From Pseudomonas iranensis (GTDB lineage: Bacteria > Pseudomonadota > Gammaproteobacteria > Pseudomonadales > Pseudomonadaceae): DNA of 64,000 nt. Made by a program: the position numbers and the translations under genes. The DNA lies in contig NZ_CP077092.1 of NCBI RefSeq assembly GCF_014268585.2, positions 558,001 through 622,000 on the forward strand, in the 5' to 3' direction. Shown here piece after piece: positions 55,416 to 64,000 of the stretch (its first letter is position 1; each line of letters opens with the position of its first letter). The notes below the pieces were generated by a model. It saw only the letters and a list, made by a program, of their open reading frames with translations, was not told the DNA's origin and searched no databases.

Positions 55416-55562
55416 GGATCGCGTTCAGCCCGTGAGGGTGATGGCTGACAAACGGTGACAGCGCACAGGCATGCTCATTGACGCAAATCGGGTTTATGAT
55501 GCCCAACGGCAGAATAATACGAGTCCCCCCAGGGATGACCTCGACCCCTTACGGAGCGCGCA

Positions 55563-56534
55563 ATGCAGACTTTGTTTCCGCAGATCAAACCCCACGCCCG
55601 GCACGATCTGGCTGTCGATGACACCCATACGCTGTACGTCGATGAAAGCGGCTCGCCGGAAGGTTTGCCGGTGGTGTTCATCCACGGTGGCCCCGGCGCC
55701 GGCTGCGACGCCCAGAGCCGGCGCTATTTCGATCCGAACCTGTATCGCATTGTCACCTTCGACCAGCGCGGCTGCGGTCGCTCCACCCCGCACGCCAGCC
55801 TGGAAAACAACACCACCTGGGATCTGGTCGAGGACCTGGAGCGCATCCGCAAACACCTTGGCATTGAAAAATGGGTGTTGTTCGGCGGCTCGTGGGGTTC
55901 GACCCTGGCGCTGGCCTACGCGCAAACCCACCCGGAGCGGGTCCATGGTCTGATTCTGCGCGGGATCTTTCTCTGCCGTCCGCAGGAAATCGAATGGTTC
56001 TATCAGGCCGGCGCCAGCCGTCTGTTCCCCGATTACTGGCAGGACTACATCGCGCCGATCCCGCTGGACGAGCGCGACGACCTGCTCAACGCTTTCCACA
56101 AACGCCTGATCGGCAACGATCAGATCGCCCAGATGCATGCGGCGAAGGCTTGGTCGACCTGGGAAGGGCGCACCGCGACCCTGCGCCCGAACCCGCTGGT
56201 GGTCGATCGTTTCTCCGAGCCGCAGCGCGCGCTGTCGATTGCGCGGATCGAATGCCACTACTTCACCAACAACGCCTTCCTTGAGCCGAACCAGTTGATC
56301 CGCGACATGGGCAAGATCGCTCATCTGCCCGGCGTGATCATCCACGGTCGCTACGACGTGATCTGCCCGCTCGACAACGCCTGGGAATTGCACCAGGCCT
56401 GGCCGAACAGTGAATTGCAGGTGATCCGCGACGCCGGCCACGCCGCGTCCGAGCCGGGCATCACCGATGCGCTGGTGCGCGCCGCGAGCAAAATGGCCCA
56501 GCGCCTGCTCGACCTGCCACTCGAAGAAGCATGA
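55563..56534 (+). CDS. pip: proline iminopeptidase
   Basis: Pip (323 aa) releases N-terminal proline from peptides. It is an alpha/beta hydrolase of the S33 family: oxyanion region [22 protein letters not shown], nucleophile elbow GGSWGSTLA (Ser near 111), Asp in GRYDVICP and His in GHAASE. The length is that of short bacterial Pip enzymes. Its stop overlaps the dtd ATG (ATGA), so the two are coupled. Confidence 0.95.
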   Translation: MQTLFPQIKPHARHDLAVDDTHTLYVDESGSPEGLPVVFIHGGPGAGCDAQSRRYFDPNLYRIVTFDQRGCGRSTPHASLENNTTWDLVEDLERIRKHLGIEKWVLFGGSWGSTLALAYAQTHPERVHGLILRGIFLCRPQEIEWFYQAGASRLFPDYWQDYIAPIPLDERDDLLNAFHKRLIGNDQIAQMHAAKAWSTWEGRTATLRPNPLVVDRFSEPQRALSIARIECHYFTNNAFLEPNQLIRDMGKIAHLPGVIIHGRYDVICPLDNAWELHQAWPNSELQVIRDAGHAASEPGITDALVRAASKMAQRLLDLPLEEA

Positions 56535-56968
56535 AGGCGCTGTTGCAACGCGTACGCGGCGCGCGGGTAGAGGTCGCCGGCGAGGTAGTCGGCGCGGTCG
56601 ATCAGGGTTTGCTGGTGCTGGTTGCGGTAGAACCCGACGACACGCGTACCAGCGCCGACAAACTTCTGCATAAGCTGCTTAACTATCGAGTATTCAGTGA
56701 CGCCGAGGGCAAGATGAATCTGTCCCTGGCGGATGTGGGTGGCGGGTTGCTGCTGGTCTCTCAGTTCACCCTCGCCGCCGACACCAAAAGCGGCCTGCGT
56801 CCGAGCTTTTCCACGGCCGCACCGCCGGCGCTGGGTGAAGAATTGTTCGACTATTTATTGAGTCAGGCGAAACAGGTGCATGGCACTGTGGCATCAGGTA
56901 GATTCGGCGCCGATATGCAGGTGCACCTGGTCAACGATGGCCCGGTAACCTTCCTGTTACAGACCTGA
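56531..56968 (+). CDS. dtd: D-aminoacyl-tRNA deacylase
   Basis: Dtd (145 aa) hydrolyses D-aminoacyl-tRNA and mischarged glycyl-tRNA, protecting translation. The motifs [12 protein letters not shown] (near 78) and [12 protein letters not shown] (near the C-terminus), which build the chiral pocket between the two subunits, are intact. Its ATG overlaps the pip stop by 4 bases. A 432-base region with a giant hairpin follows before opgG. Confidence 0.97.
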   Translation: MKALLQRVRGARVEVAGEVVGAVDQGLLVLVAVEPDDTRTSADKLLHKLLNYRVFSDAEGKMNLSLADVGGGLLLVSQFTLAADTKSGLRPSFSTAAPPALGEELFDYLLSQAKQVHGTVASGRFGADMQVHLVNDGPVTFLLQT

Positions 56969-57400
56969 CAGTGCCTGAAACATGTTTTTCGGCAATTTCG
57001 ACTGTTTTTAGGCTGTTTTCGCGATAAATACTTTGTTACCCCTGATGCGTTGTCATCCGGGCTACTAGATAATCGCGCGCTGCGGGGATCGACATTCGTT
57101 GATCCGTTTTGACTTAGGTAGAGACTTGTCTGGATCCGATTGGGGAATCATTTTGCCCCGGCGGAGTCGGAACAATGCTCGCCAACCTGGCATGAGCGGT
57201 CTGTACGGCCATTTTTGTCAGCATTATTTCGAGGGCCATGAAGCCAGAGGCAAGGCGCTGCGACGACTCATAGCTCGCTATGGGGAGGAGCAGCAACGCA
57301 GTATCTGGCTTCATGGAACCGAAATAAGCTGACTAAAAATGGCCACACAGATGGCTTGCTGGCCGTTGGTTTATTGATCTGTTTTCGGCGAGGGTTGCTC
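56969..57400. other. opgG leader region (432 bp)
   Basis: I see no convincing gene here. The frame at 57099-57332 is composed mostly of the arms of the large hairpin (57181-57363). Upstream, 56969-57098 is AT-richer and has no clear promoter, while GATCC/GGATC around 57100-57135 could pair. The opgG start follows 37 bases after the hairpin. Confidence 0.7.
57181..57363. repeat. giant imperfect palindrome in the opgG leader
   Basis: Long complementary arms fold the region into one stem: CTGTACGGCC with GGCCACACAG (57201-57210/57341-57350), ATTTTT with AAAAAT, GTCAGC with GCTGAC, TTATTTCG with CGAAATAA, and CCATGAAGCCAGA with TCTGGCTTCATGG (57236-57248/57304-57316). Single-base bulges separate the helices. 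The inner loop pairs again (CTGCG/CGCAG at 57258-57262/57297-57301 and CATAG/CTATG at 57269-57273/57278-57282). I do not recognise the family; it is not one of the REP types. Confidence 0.8.
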
Positions 57401-59212
57401 GTGATTGTTAGTCCCTGTAATGCAGCAAAAATGTCTGCCAAACGCCTGCGAAGTGCTCTGGTAGCGGGTTCGGCGCTCCTGTGCCTGCTCAGCGCCGGTC
57501 AGCTTTGGGCGTTCAATCTTGACGACGTATCGGCCAAGGCCAAAGAGCTGGCCGGGCAGAAGTTCGAAGCCCCGCGCAGCAACCTGCCGAACGAATTCCG
57601 CGAAATGAAGTTCGCGGACTACCAGAAGATCCGCTTCCTCACCGAAAAGGCTGAGTGGGCCGATCAGAAGACGCCGTTCAAGCTCTCCTTCTATCACCAG
57701 GGTATGCACTTCGATACACCGGTGAAAATCAACGAAATCACCACCAATACCGTCTCGGAGATCAAATACGATCCGAGCCGCTTCGATTTCGGCGACCTGA
57801 AATTCGATCCGAAAGCCACCGAACAACTGGGCTATGCCGGTTTCCGTGTGCTGTACCCGATCAACAAGGCCGACAAGCAAGACGAGATCATGACCATGCT
57901 CGGCGCGAGTTACTTCCGCGTCGTCGGCAAGGGCCACACCTATGGTCTGTCGGCCCGTGGTCTGGCGATCGATACCGCGCTGCCGTCGGGTGAAGAATTC
58001 CCGCGTTTCCGCGAGTTCTGGATTCAGCAGCCCAAGCCGGGCGACAAGCACCTGGTGATCTTCGCTCTGCTCGACTCGCCGCGTGCCACTGGTGCCTACC
58101 GCCTGATCCTGCGTCCGGGCAGCGACACCATCGTCGACGTCAAGGCGCAGATGTTCCTGCGTGACAAGGTTGGCAAACTGGGCATCGCGCCGCTGACCAG
58201 CATGTTCCTGTTCGGCGCCAACCAGCCGTCGAAAGTCCTCAACTACCGTCGTGAACTGCACGACTCCAGCGGTCTGTCGATCCATGCCGGCAACGGCGAA
58301 TGGATCTGGCGTCCACTGAACAACCCGAAACATCTGGCCGTGAGCAACTTCAGCGTCGAGAACCCGCGTGGTTTCGGTCTGCTGCAGCGTGGCCGTGACT
58401 TCAGCCACTACGAAGACCTCGACGACCGCTACGACAAGCGCCCGAGTGCCTGGATCGAGCCGAAGGGCGAGTGGGGCAAGGGCACTGTCGATCTGGTAGA
58501 GATTCCGACCGCTGACGAAACCAACGACAACATCGTTGCGTTCTGGAGCCCGGAAAAAATGCCGGAGCCAGGCCAGCCGCTGGACTTCGCCTACCGTATG
58601 CACTGGACCATGGACGAAGCAGCACTCCACGCGCCGGACAGCGCCTGGGTGGCACAGACCCTGCGTTCGACCGGTGACGTCAAACAATCGAACCTGATCC
58701 GTCAGCCCGATGGCAGCGTGGCCTATCTGGTCGACTTCGAAGGTCCATCGCTGGCGGCCCTGACGCCGGATGCCGACGTGCGCAGTCAGGTCAGCGTCGG
58801 TGACAACGCCGAACTGGTCGAGAACAGCGTGCGCTACAACCCGGAAACCAAGGGCTGGCGCCTGACCCTGCGGATGAAGATCAAGGATCCGAGCAAAGCG
58901 ACCGAAATGCGTGCCGCCCTGGTTCAGCCAGTGGTCACCGCAGATCTGGGCAAATCGGTGCCGGCGTCCAACTCGTCGGTTGCCAAGGCTGACAAGGTTG
59001 CCGCCAAGCAACAGGAAAAACTCGACAAGGAAGCCAAGGCCGCCGAAGCCAAACAGGCTGAAGCCAAGCCCGCAGCCGACGCCAAGGACAAGGCCAACAA
59101 AGACGCCAAGCAGCCAGTCGCTGCCGACGCGGCCCCAGCCACACCGGAATCGGCGCCGACTGAAGAAGTCCTGACCGAGACCTGGAGCTATCAGTTGCCT
59201 GCCGATGAGTAA
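57401..59212 (+). CDS. opgG: glucans biosynthesis protein G
   Basis: OpgG/MdoG (603 aa) is the periplasmic protein needed to branch osmoregulated periplasmic glucans. The N-terminus [20 protein letters not shown] precedes a signal segment ending LSAGQLWA, and [18 protein letters not shown] follows. The main beta-sandwich runs to about residue 520. Then comes an Ala/Lys/Glu-rich, low-complexity linker (about 525-590), and the conserved end [11 protein letters not shown]. The GTG at 57401, with GAGGG upstream, begins the known start; the frame upstream is part of the leader. It overlaps opgH by 8 bases. Confidence 0.95.
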   Translation: MIVSPCNAAKMSAKRLRSALVAGSALLCLLSAGQLWAFNLDDVSAKAKELAGQKFEAPRSNLPNEFREMKFADYQKIRFLTEKAEWADQKTPFKLSFYHQGMHFDTPVKINEITTNTVSEIKYDPSRFDFGDLKFDPKATEQLGYAGFRVLYPINKADKQDEIMTMLGASYFRVVGKGHTYGLSARGLAIDTALPSGEEFPRFREFWIQQPKPGDKHLVIFALLDSPRATGAYRLILRPGSDTIVDVKAQMFLRDKVGKLGIAPLTSMFLFGANQPSKVLNYRRELHDSSGLSIHAGNGEWIWRPLNNPKHLAVSNFSVENPRGFGLLQRGRDFSHYEDLDDRYDKRPSAWIEPKGEWGKGTVDLVEIPTADETNDNIVAFWSPEKMPEPGQPLDFAYRMHWTMDEAALHAPDSAWVAQTLRSTGDVKQSNLIRQPDGSVAYLVDFEGPSLAALTPDADVRSQVSVGDNAELVENSVRYNPETKGWRLTLRMKIKDPSKATEMRAALVQPVVTADLGKSVPASNSSVAKADKVAAKQQEKLDKEAKAAEAKQAEAKPAADAKDKANKDAKQPVAADAAPATPESAPTEEVLTETWSYQLPADE

Positions 59213-61775
59213 TTCACCAGTACAGCCAGAGACTCTGTCCGAGTATCTGGCGCATCTGCCGATGACCGACGAGCAACGCGCGGAACTCGCGGGTTGCCAG
59301 TCGTTCAGCGAGCTGCATGAACGCCTGTCGTCCTCGACATTCGACGCCCCTGCCGAAGCCGCCCAGGCTTCGGTGGGCAAGCGTCTGACCCTGAGCACTG
59401 CCGAAGAACTGGCTGAAGCGGAAATGCTGGTGCTCGACGCCAGTGGTCGGGTCAGCCTCAAGGCGACGCCGCCGATCCGCCGCACCAAGGTCGTGCCGGA
59501 GCCATGGCGCACCAATATCCTGGTGCGTGGCTGGCGCCGTCTGACCGGTCGCACCAATCCGCCGCAGCCGCCGAAAGACGAAAACGTCCTGCCGGCCGCG
59601 CGCTGGCGCACCGTCGGCTCGATCCGTCGCTACATCCTGTTGCTGCTGATGCTCGGCCAGACCATCGTTGCCGGCTGGTACATGAAAGGCATCATGCCGT
59701 ACCAGGGCTGGTCGTTCGTCGATCTGGAAGAAGTCCTGCATCAGCCGCTGCTGCAAACCGCCACGCAAGTGCTGCCGTACGCACTGCAAACCAGTATCCT
59801 GATTCTGTTCGGGATTCTGTTCTGCTGGGTGTCGGCGGGTTTCTGGACCGCGCTGATGGGCTTCCTCGAATTGCTCACTGGCCACGATAAATACCGTATC
59901 TCCGGGAAAAGCGCCGGTAACGAGCCGATTCCGAAAGATGCGCGTACTGCGCTGGTGATGCCGATCTGCAACGAAGACGTGCCGCGTGTATTCGCCGGTC
60001 TGCGTGCGACGTTCGAATCGGTAGCGGCCACCGGTGATCTGGATCGCTTCGACTTTTTCGTCCTCAGCGACAGTAACGACAGCGATATCTGCGTCGCCGA
60101 GCAACAGGCCTGGCTGGATGTCTGCCGCGAGGCCAAGGGCTTCGGCAAGATCTTCTATCGCCGTCGCCGCCGTCGTGTGAAGCGCAAGAGCGGCAACCTC
60201 GACGACTTCTGCCGTCGTTGGGGCGGTGACTACAAGTACATGGTCGTGCTCGACGCCGACTCGGTGATGAGCGGCGAGTGCCTGACCAGTCTGGTGCGCC
60301 TGATGGAAGCCACGCCGGACGCCGGGATCATCCAGACCGCGCCACGTGCGTCGGGCATGGACACCCTGTATGCGCGCATGCAGCAGTTCGCCACCCGCGT
60401 GTACGGCCCGCTGTTTACCGCCGGTCTGCACTTCTGGCAGTTGGGTGAATCCCACTACTGGGGTCACAACGCGATCATCCGCATGAAGCCGTTCATCGAC
60501 CACTGCGCTCTGGCGCCGTTGCCGGGCAAGGGCGCGTTCTCCGGTGCGATCCTGTCCCACGACTTCGTCGAAGCTGCGCTGATGCGCCGTGCCGGCTGGG
60601 GCGTGTGGATTGCCTACGACCTGCCGGGCAGTTACGAAGAGTTGCCGCCGAACCTGCTCGACGAGCTCAAGCGTGACCGTCGCTGGTGCCACGGTAACCT
60701 GATGAACTTCCGCCTGTTCCTGGTCAAGGGCATGCACCCGGTGCACCGCGCGGTGTTCCTCACCGGCGTGATGTCTTACCTGTCGGCGCCGTTGTGGTTC
60801 TTCTTCCTGGTGTTGTCGACCGCGCTGCTGGCGGTGAACACGCTGATGGAGCCGCAGTATTTCCTCGAACCGCGTCAGCTCTATCCGCTGTGGCCACAAT
60901 GGCACCCGGACAAGGCCATCGCGCTGTTCTCGACGACCATCGTGCTGCTGTTCCTGCCGAAGCTGTTGAGCATCATCCTGATCTGGGCCAAGGGCGCGAA
61001 AGAGTTCGGCGGCAAGTTCAAGGTGACCCTGTCGATGCTGCTGGAGATGCTGTTCTCCATGCTGCTGGCGCCGGTGCGGATGATTTTCCACACCCGCTTC
61101 GTCCTCGCCGCGTTCCTCGGCTGGGCCGCGACCTGGAACTCGCCGCAGCGTGACGACGACTCGACGCCGTGGAGCGAAGCGGTCAAGCGCCACGGTCCGC
61201 AGACGTTGCTGGGCTTCTTGTGGGCGCTGCTGGTGATCTGGCTGAACCCGAGCTTCCTCTGGTGGCTGGTACCGATCGTCGGTTCGCTGATGCTGTCGAT
61301 CCCGGTATCGGTGATCTCCAGCCGTGTCGGCCTTGGTCTGAAGACCCGTGACGAGAGCCTGTTCCTCATCCCCGAGGAATACAATCCGCCACAGGCCTTG
61401 CTGGCAACCGATCAGTACACCCACGAGAACCGCTATCACGCCCTCAACGACGGCTTCGTCCGCGCCGTGGTCGATCCACAGCAGAACGCCCTGGCGTGCT
61501 CGCTGGCGACCTCGCGTCACGGCCAGGCCGAGCCGATCGAGTGGCTGCGTCAGGAACGTGTGCGACACGCGATCAAGGTCGGCCCGGCCGGGCTGAACAA
61601 CCATGATCGTCTGCAACTGCTCAGCGACCCTGTCGCACTGGCACGCCTGCATGAGCAGGTCTGGGCCGAAGGTCACGCTGAGTGGCTGGACGCCTGGCGC
61701 GCTTCGGTGAAAGCCGATCCGCATGCGCCGTTGCTGCCGCTGCGACCGGTGAGCCTGCAGGCTCAGCCGGCCTGA
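59205..61775 (+). CDS. opgH: glucans biosynthesis glucosyltransferase H
   Basis: OpgH/MdoH (856 aa) is the inner-membrane family 2 glucosyltransferase that makes the beta-1,2 backbone of periplasmic glucans from UDP-glucose. Catalytic motifs are [27 protein letters not shown] and [10 protein letters not shown] (the D, D, D, RRW set). About eight membrane helices lie around 145-200 and 510-720. The ATG at 59205 is within the end of opgG, so the two are coupled. A clear terminator follows. The long polar N- and C-termini are cytoplasmic. Confidence 0.96.
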   Translation: MSNSPVQPETLSEYLAHLPMTDEQRAELAGCQSFSELHERLSSSTFDAPAEAAQASVGKRLTLSTAEELAEAEMLVLDASGRVSLKATPPIRRTKVVPEPWRTNILVRGWRRLTGRTNPPQPPKDENVLPAARWRTVGSIRRYILLLLMLGQTIVAGWYMKGIMPYQGWSFVDLEEVLHQPLLQTATQVLPYALQTSILILFGILFCWVSAGFWTALMGFLELLTGHDKYRISGKSAGNEPIPKDARTALVMPICNEDVPRVFAGLRATFESVAATGDLDRFDFFVLSDSNDSDICVAEQQAWLDVCREAKGFGKIFYRRRRRRVKRKSGNLDDFCRRWGGDYKYMVVLDADSVMSGECLTSLVRLMEATPDAGIIQTAPRASGMDTLYARMQQFATRVYGPLFTAGLHFWQLGESHYWGHNAIIRMKPFIDHCALAPLPGKGAFSGAILSHDFVEAALMRRAGWGVWIAYDLPGSYEELPPNLLDELKRDRRWCHGNLMNFRLFLVKGMHPVHRAVFLTGVMSYLSAPLWFFFLVLSTALLAVNTLMEPQYFLEPRQLYPLWPQWHPDKAIALFSTTIVLLFLPKLLSIILIWAKGAKEFGGKFKVTLSMLLEMLFSMLLAPVRMIFHTRFVLAAFLGWAATWNSPQRDDDSTPWSEAVKRHGPQTLLGFLWALLVIWLNPSFLWWLVPIVGSLMLSIPVSVISSRVGLGLKTRDESLFLIPEEYNPPQALLATDQYTHENRYHALNDGFVRAVVDPQQNALACSLATSRHGQAEPIEWLRQERVRHAIKVGPAGLNNHDRLQLLSDPVALARLHEQVWAEGHAEWLDAWRASVKADPHAPLLPLRPVSLQAQPA

Positions 61776-61779
61776 TGAG

Positions 61780-61810
61780 AAAACCCCGCTGATTCAGCGG
61801 GGTTTTTTTA
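61780..61810 (+). terminator. intrinsic terminator of opgGH
   Basis: AAAACCCCGCTGA, loop, TCAGCGGGGTTTTTTT: a perfect stem with a T run, 5 bases after the opgH stop. Confidence 0.95.
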
Positions 61811-61921
61811 TCTCGGCTGTTGAGCTGCGAACAAACACCGATCAAACCTAAAACCAGTGCAAAGCATCCGTCGCCGAATTGGCGCGCCCGTTACCTACGA
61901 CGCGCAAACCGCGCCGCTGCC

Positions 61922-61985
61922 TTCGCGAGCAGGCTCGCTCCCACAGGGAAACGCATTCCAAGGTGGGAGCGAGCCTGCTCGCGAA
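61922..61985. repeat. REP pair in reverse order, family A
   Basis: TTCGCGAGCAGGCTCGC first, then GGTGGGAGCGAGCCTGCTCG, with the inner ends 15 bases apart. This is the same reversed arrangement as at 35102 and 37190. It lies between convergent opgH and the chemoreceptor. Confidence 0.88.
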
Positions 61986-62028
61986 TGACATCACCTCGGT
62001 TACAGGCGAACCGAGGTTGTGCATCAAC

Positions 62029-63945
62029 TCAGACTTTGAAGCGGCCGACCAGCATCTGCAGATGCGTGCCCAACCGCGCCAGCTCGACGCTGGACGCTGC
62101 GGTCTCTTCACTCGCTGCCGAGGTCTGATCGGACACATCGCGCACGTTCAGCACGCTGCGGTTGATCTCTTCGGCCACGGCGCTCTGTTGCTCGGCGGCT
62201 GCGGCGATCTGCTGGTTCATCGCCTGGATCGCCGAGACGGTGCGGGTGATGCTCTCCAGTGAGCCACCGGCACGCCGGGTCAGTTCGACGCTGCTGTCGG
62301 TCAGGCTGCGGCTGTTGTCCATGATCGTCGCCACTTGCTGAGTGCCGTTTTGCAGACCGACGATCAGCTCTTCGATCTCTTCGGTGGACTTCTGCGTGCG
62401 CTGGGCGAGGCTGCGCACTTCATCGGCAACCACGGCGAAACCACGTCCGGCTTCACCGGCGCGGGCCGCTTCGATGGCGGCGTTGAGGGCCAGCAGGTTG
62501 GTTTGCTGGGCCACCGACTTGATCACATCGAGGACGCTGCCGATCTTGTCGCTTTCACGCTTGAGCTCGCCCATGGCTTCGGTGGAGTGGCCGACCTCGA
62601 CCGCCAGACGTTCGATCTGGGCGATGGCTTCGCCGACGACCTTGTCACCTTCGCGGGCCTGTTGATCAGCGGCGACAGCGGCCTCGGAAGCTTCTTCAGC
62701 GTTGCGTGCGACCTCCTGCACGGTAGCGGCCATTTCGTTCATGGCGGTGGCGACCTGATCGGTCTCGATCTTCTGATTATTGACCCCGGCGCTGGTCTGC
62801 TCGGTCACCGCGGATAGCTCTTCAGCGGCGCTGGCGATCTGCGTGACGCCGTCGCTGATACCGCCGATCAACTCGCGCAGGCCTTGGGTCATGCTTTGCA
62901 TCGAGCGCTGCAATTGACCGAGTTCATCGCGACGCAGGGAAACCAGGTTGTGGGTCAGGTCGCCGGCGGCAACGCGCTCGGCGACTTTCAGGGTCTGGGT
63001 CAGCGGAATGATGATCTGCCGAGTGATGATCCACGCTGCCAGCAAACCGAACACCAGCGCCAGCACGGTGGCGATCAGCAGCATGTTCTTGGCGTGGGCG
63101 GCGTCGGTGTCGCGCACCACGGTTTGCGATTCGGTGAGCTTCTTGCTGACCGACATCAGGATCTCGCCCTGAGCCGACATGTTCGCCAGTGCAGCAGTGT
63201 TCTTGACCTGCGAATCACGGAATTGAGCGACGGCGGCGCGATAGGCCTTGAGCGAGTCGGTGGCCTGCTGCAGGTTGGCGATGTGCTGCTCTGGCACGCG
63301 GGTCGGCAGGCTTTCGAGGTTTTTCAGGGCGTTGTCGATGGCGCTCAGCGCCGGTTGCTCGGCATCGGCCTTGCCGCTGTAGGTGTAGCCGCGCACCTGA
63401 TAGCGCGCCTGCTGCAACAGTTTGCTCAGCTCGATCACCGCGTTGTACTGCGCAACGCTGTCACCTTGCAGCAGTGCACTTTCGACTTCGCCGACCTTGG
63501 CCACAGCATTATCGGCATTGGCGCCAAGCTTGCTGCGCGCGTCTTCACGCTGGACGGTGGCCTGGGTCATTTCGCCGAAGGCGCGTTTGTATTCGGCGAC
63601 CGCAGCAAGCTGTTGATCGACCATCGCCACATCGGATGGCTGCTCGATCATGCCGCGTGCCGATTGCAGACCGCTTTCGAGTTTGCTGAGCAATTCATTG
63701 ACCGCCCCCGGACCCTGTTCACCACGACGCATGTCGTAGTCCATGCGCGCCAGGCGCAGGTCTTTGGTCAGCTCATTGAGGCTGGAAATGAAGCCGAGCT
63801 TGTCGCCACGGCTGATGATGCCGCTCATGCCGGTCCAGCCGGTGAAAGTGATCAACAGCGTCAGCAACAGCACCAGGCCGAAACCGATGCCCAGCTTGCG
63901 TTTGACGCTGACGTTTCCAAGACTCTCGGCTAACCAACGGTACAT
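62029..63945 (-). CDS. methyl-accepting chemotaxis protein with HBM sensor (McpS/McpQ/McpK-like)
   Basis: This 638-aa chemoreceptor has a first membrane helix ([20 protein letters not shown]), an all-helical periplasmic domain of about 250 residues (40-290), a second helix ([19 protein letters not shown]), HAMP, and the signalling domain with hairpin tip [20 protein letters not shown]. The helical sensor and the [13 protein letters not shown] start match the helical bimodular (HBM) receptors that bind organic acids such as malate, citrate or 2-oxoglutarate. It lies near opgGH, as McpQ in P. putida and McpK in P. aeruginosa do by my recollection. The ligand is not determined. A sigma28-like -10 lies 44 bases upstream. 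Confidence 0.92.
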   Translation of the reverse strand: MYRWLAESLGNVSVKRKLGIGFGLVLLLTLLITFTGWTGMSGIISRGDKLGFISSLNELTKDLRLARMDYDMRRGEQGPGAVNELLSKLESGLQSARGMIEQPSDVAMVDQQLAAVAEYKRAFGEMTQATVQREDARSKLGANADNAVAKVGEVESALLQGDSVAQYNAVIELSKLLQQARYQVRGYTYSGKADAEQPALSAIDNALKNLESLPTRVPEQHIANLQQATDSLKAYRAAVAQFRDSQVKNTAALANMSAQGEILMSVSKKLTESQTVVRDTDAAHAKNMLLIATVLALVFGLLAAWIITRQIIIPLTQTLKVAERVAAGDLTHNLVSLRRDELGQLQRSMQSMTQGLRELIGGISDGVTQIASAAEELSAVTEQTSAGVNNQKIETDQVATAMNEMAATVQEVARNAEEASEAAVAADQQAREGDKVVGEAIAQIERLAVEVGHSTEAMGELKRESDKIGSVLDVIKSVAQQTNLLALNAAIEAARAGEAGRGFAVVADEVRSLAQRTQKSTEEIEELIVGLQNGTQQVATIMDNSRSLTDSSVELTRRAGGSLESITRTVSAIQAMNQQIAAAAEQQSAVAEEINRSVLNVRDVSDQTSAASEETAASSVELARLGTHLQMLVGRFKV

Positions 63946-63988
63946 GCGACCACTCCCTTCGGACCACTTAATTGGACTTATAGGGGGT

Positions 63989-63996
63989 GTATCGGC
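63989..63996 (-). promoter_or_regulatory. candidate sigma28 (FliA) -10 element, promoter cut by window
   Basis: GCCGATAC on the minus strand fits the FliA -10 (GCCGATAA). The -35 would lie beyond the window end. Confidence 0.5.
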
Positions 63997-64000
63997 TGGG

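Noticed and set aside
55478..55500. sigma70 promoter for pip (TTGACG and TATGAT)
   Set aside because: The hexamers are only 11 bases apart, too close to work together.
57099..57332. 77-codon frame in the opgG leader
   Set aside because: It runs through both arms of the giant hairpin, begins with TTG without a ribosome site and resembles no family.
57181..57363. Giant hairpin as a retron msd element
   Set aside because: No reverse transcriptase gene lies nearby, and the surrounding genes are dtd and opgG.
59214..61724. 836-codon open frame antisense to opgH
   Set aside because: It is a by-product of high GC and codon bias in opgH, which has full catalytic motifs; the antisense product is Gln/Arg/His-rich and resembles nothing.

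Overview
This 64 kb window is chromosomal DNA from a Pseudomonas of the P. fluorescens complex. The evidence is high GC, Pseudomonas gene order (hisBHAF; gpmI-envC-ctpA-yibQ facing yibN-grxC-secB; ntrBC-glnA-thiI-typA; a long hut locus; opgGH followed by an HBM chemoreceptor), and many intergenic REP-type palindromes typical of that group. I see no rRNA, tRNA, CRISPR array, prophage or intact insertion sequence. Nearly all of it is core chromosome. The accessory-looking genes are a low-GC leucine-rich-repeat protein and a Vps62-like protein.

Layout. 1-980: 3' part of an OFA-type MFS transporter. 1254-4463: histidine biosynthesis (hisB, hisH, a DUF2164 gene, hisA, hisF). 4537-6646: a periplasmic binding protein and, convergent, a Vps62-related protein. 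6762-11962 (minus): yibQ-like deacetylase, ctpA, envC, gpmI. 12116-13328: rhodanese-like yibN, grxC, secB. 13452-16526: trmL, a small membrane protein, and an LRR protein with a truncated NEL-like end. 16527-17146: no gene, but 76-bp tandem repeats, a terminator and an inverted repeat. 17147-22712 (minus): ntrC, ntrB, two DUF4124 paralogues, glnA. 23040-26454: thiI, typA. 26739-29886: YkgJ-type protein and glgP. 30138-35080: DUF2339 and DUF3999 envelope genes. 35372-36988: fbp and a DUF924 gene. 37300-39192: PctA-like chemoreceptor. 39474-40327: two lipoproteins. 40449-55321: hut locus (hutF, hutCD, hutU, hutT-type permease, hutXWV, hutH1, hutH2, hutI, hutG). 55563-56968: pip, dtd. 57401-61775: opgGH. 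62029-63945: HBM chemoreceptor.

How the parts work together. Histidine synthesis and degradation are both encoded here. The degradation locus carries a sigma54 promoter overlapped by a HutC operator in front of hutU, and a second operator between hutF and hutC. NtrBC and GlnA, the nitrogen regulators, lie in the same window and have candidate NtrC sites and sigma54 promoters, so nitrogen control and hut control may be linked through NtrC. Two chemoreceptors (amino-acid type and organic-acid type) have sigma28-like promoter elements.

Most interesting observations: (1) HutH1 is a full-length histidase homologue in which exactly the Ala-Ser-Gly triad that forms the MIO cofactor is missing and the catalytic Tyr is Leu, while HutH2 next door is intact. 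(2) A roughly 180-bp near-perfect giant hairpin lies in the leader of opgGH. (3) The LRR protein stops at the point where the NEL catalytic Cys would be. (4) The hut operon lacks the histidine permease gene that I recall between hutH1 and hutH2 in strain SBW25. (5) The rhodanese-like YibN lacks its active-site Cys. Only the sequence was used; no database search was run.
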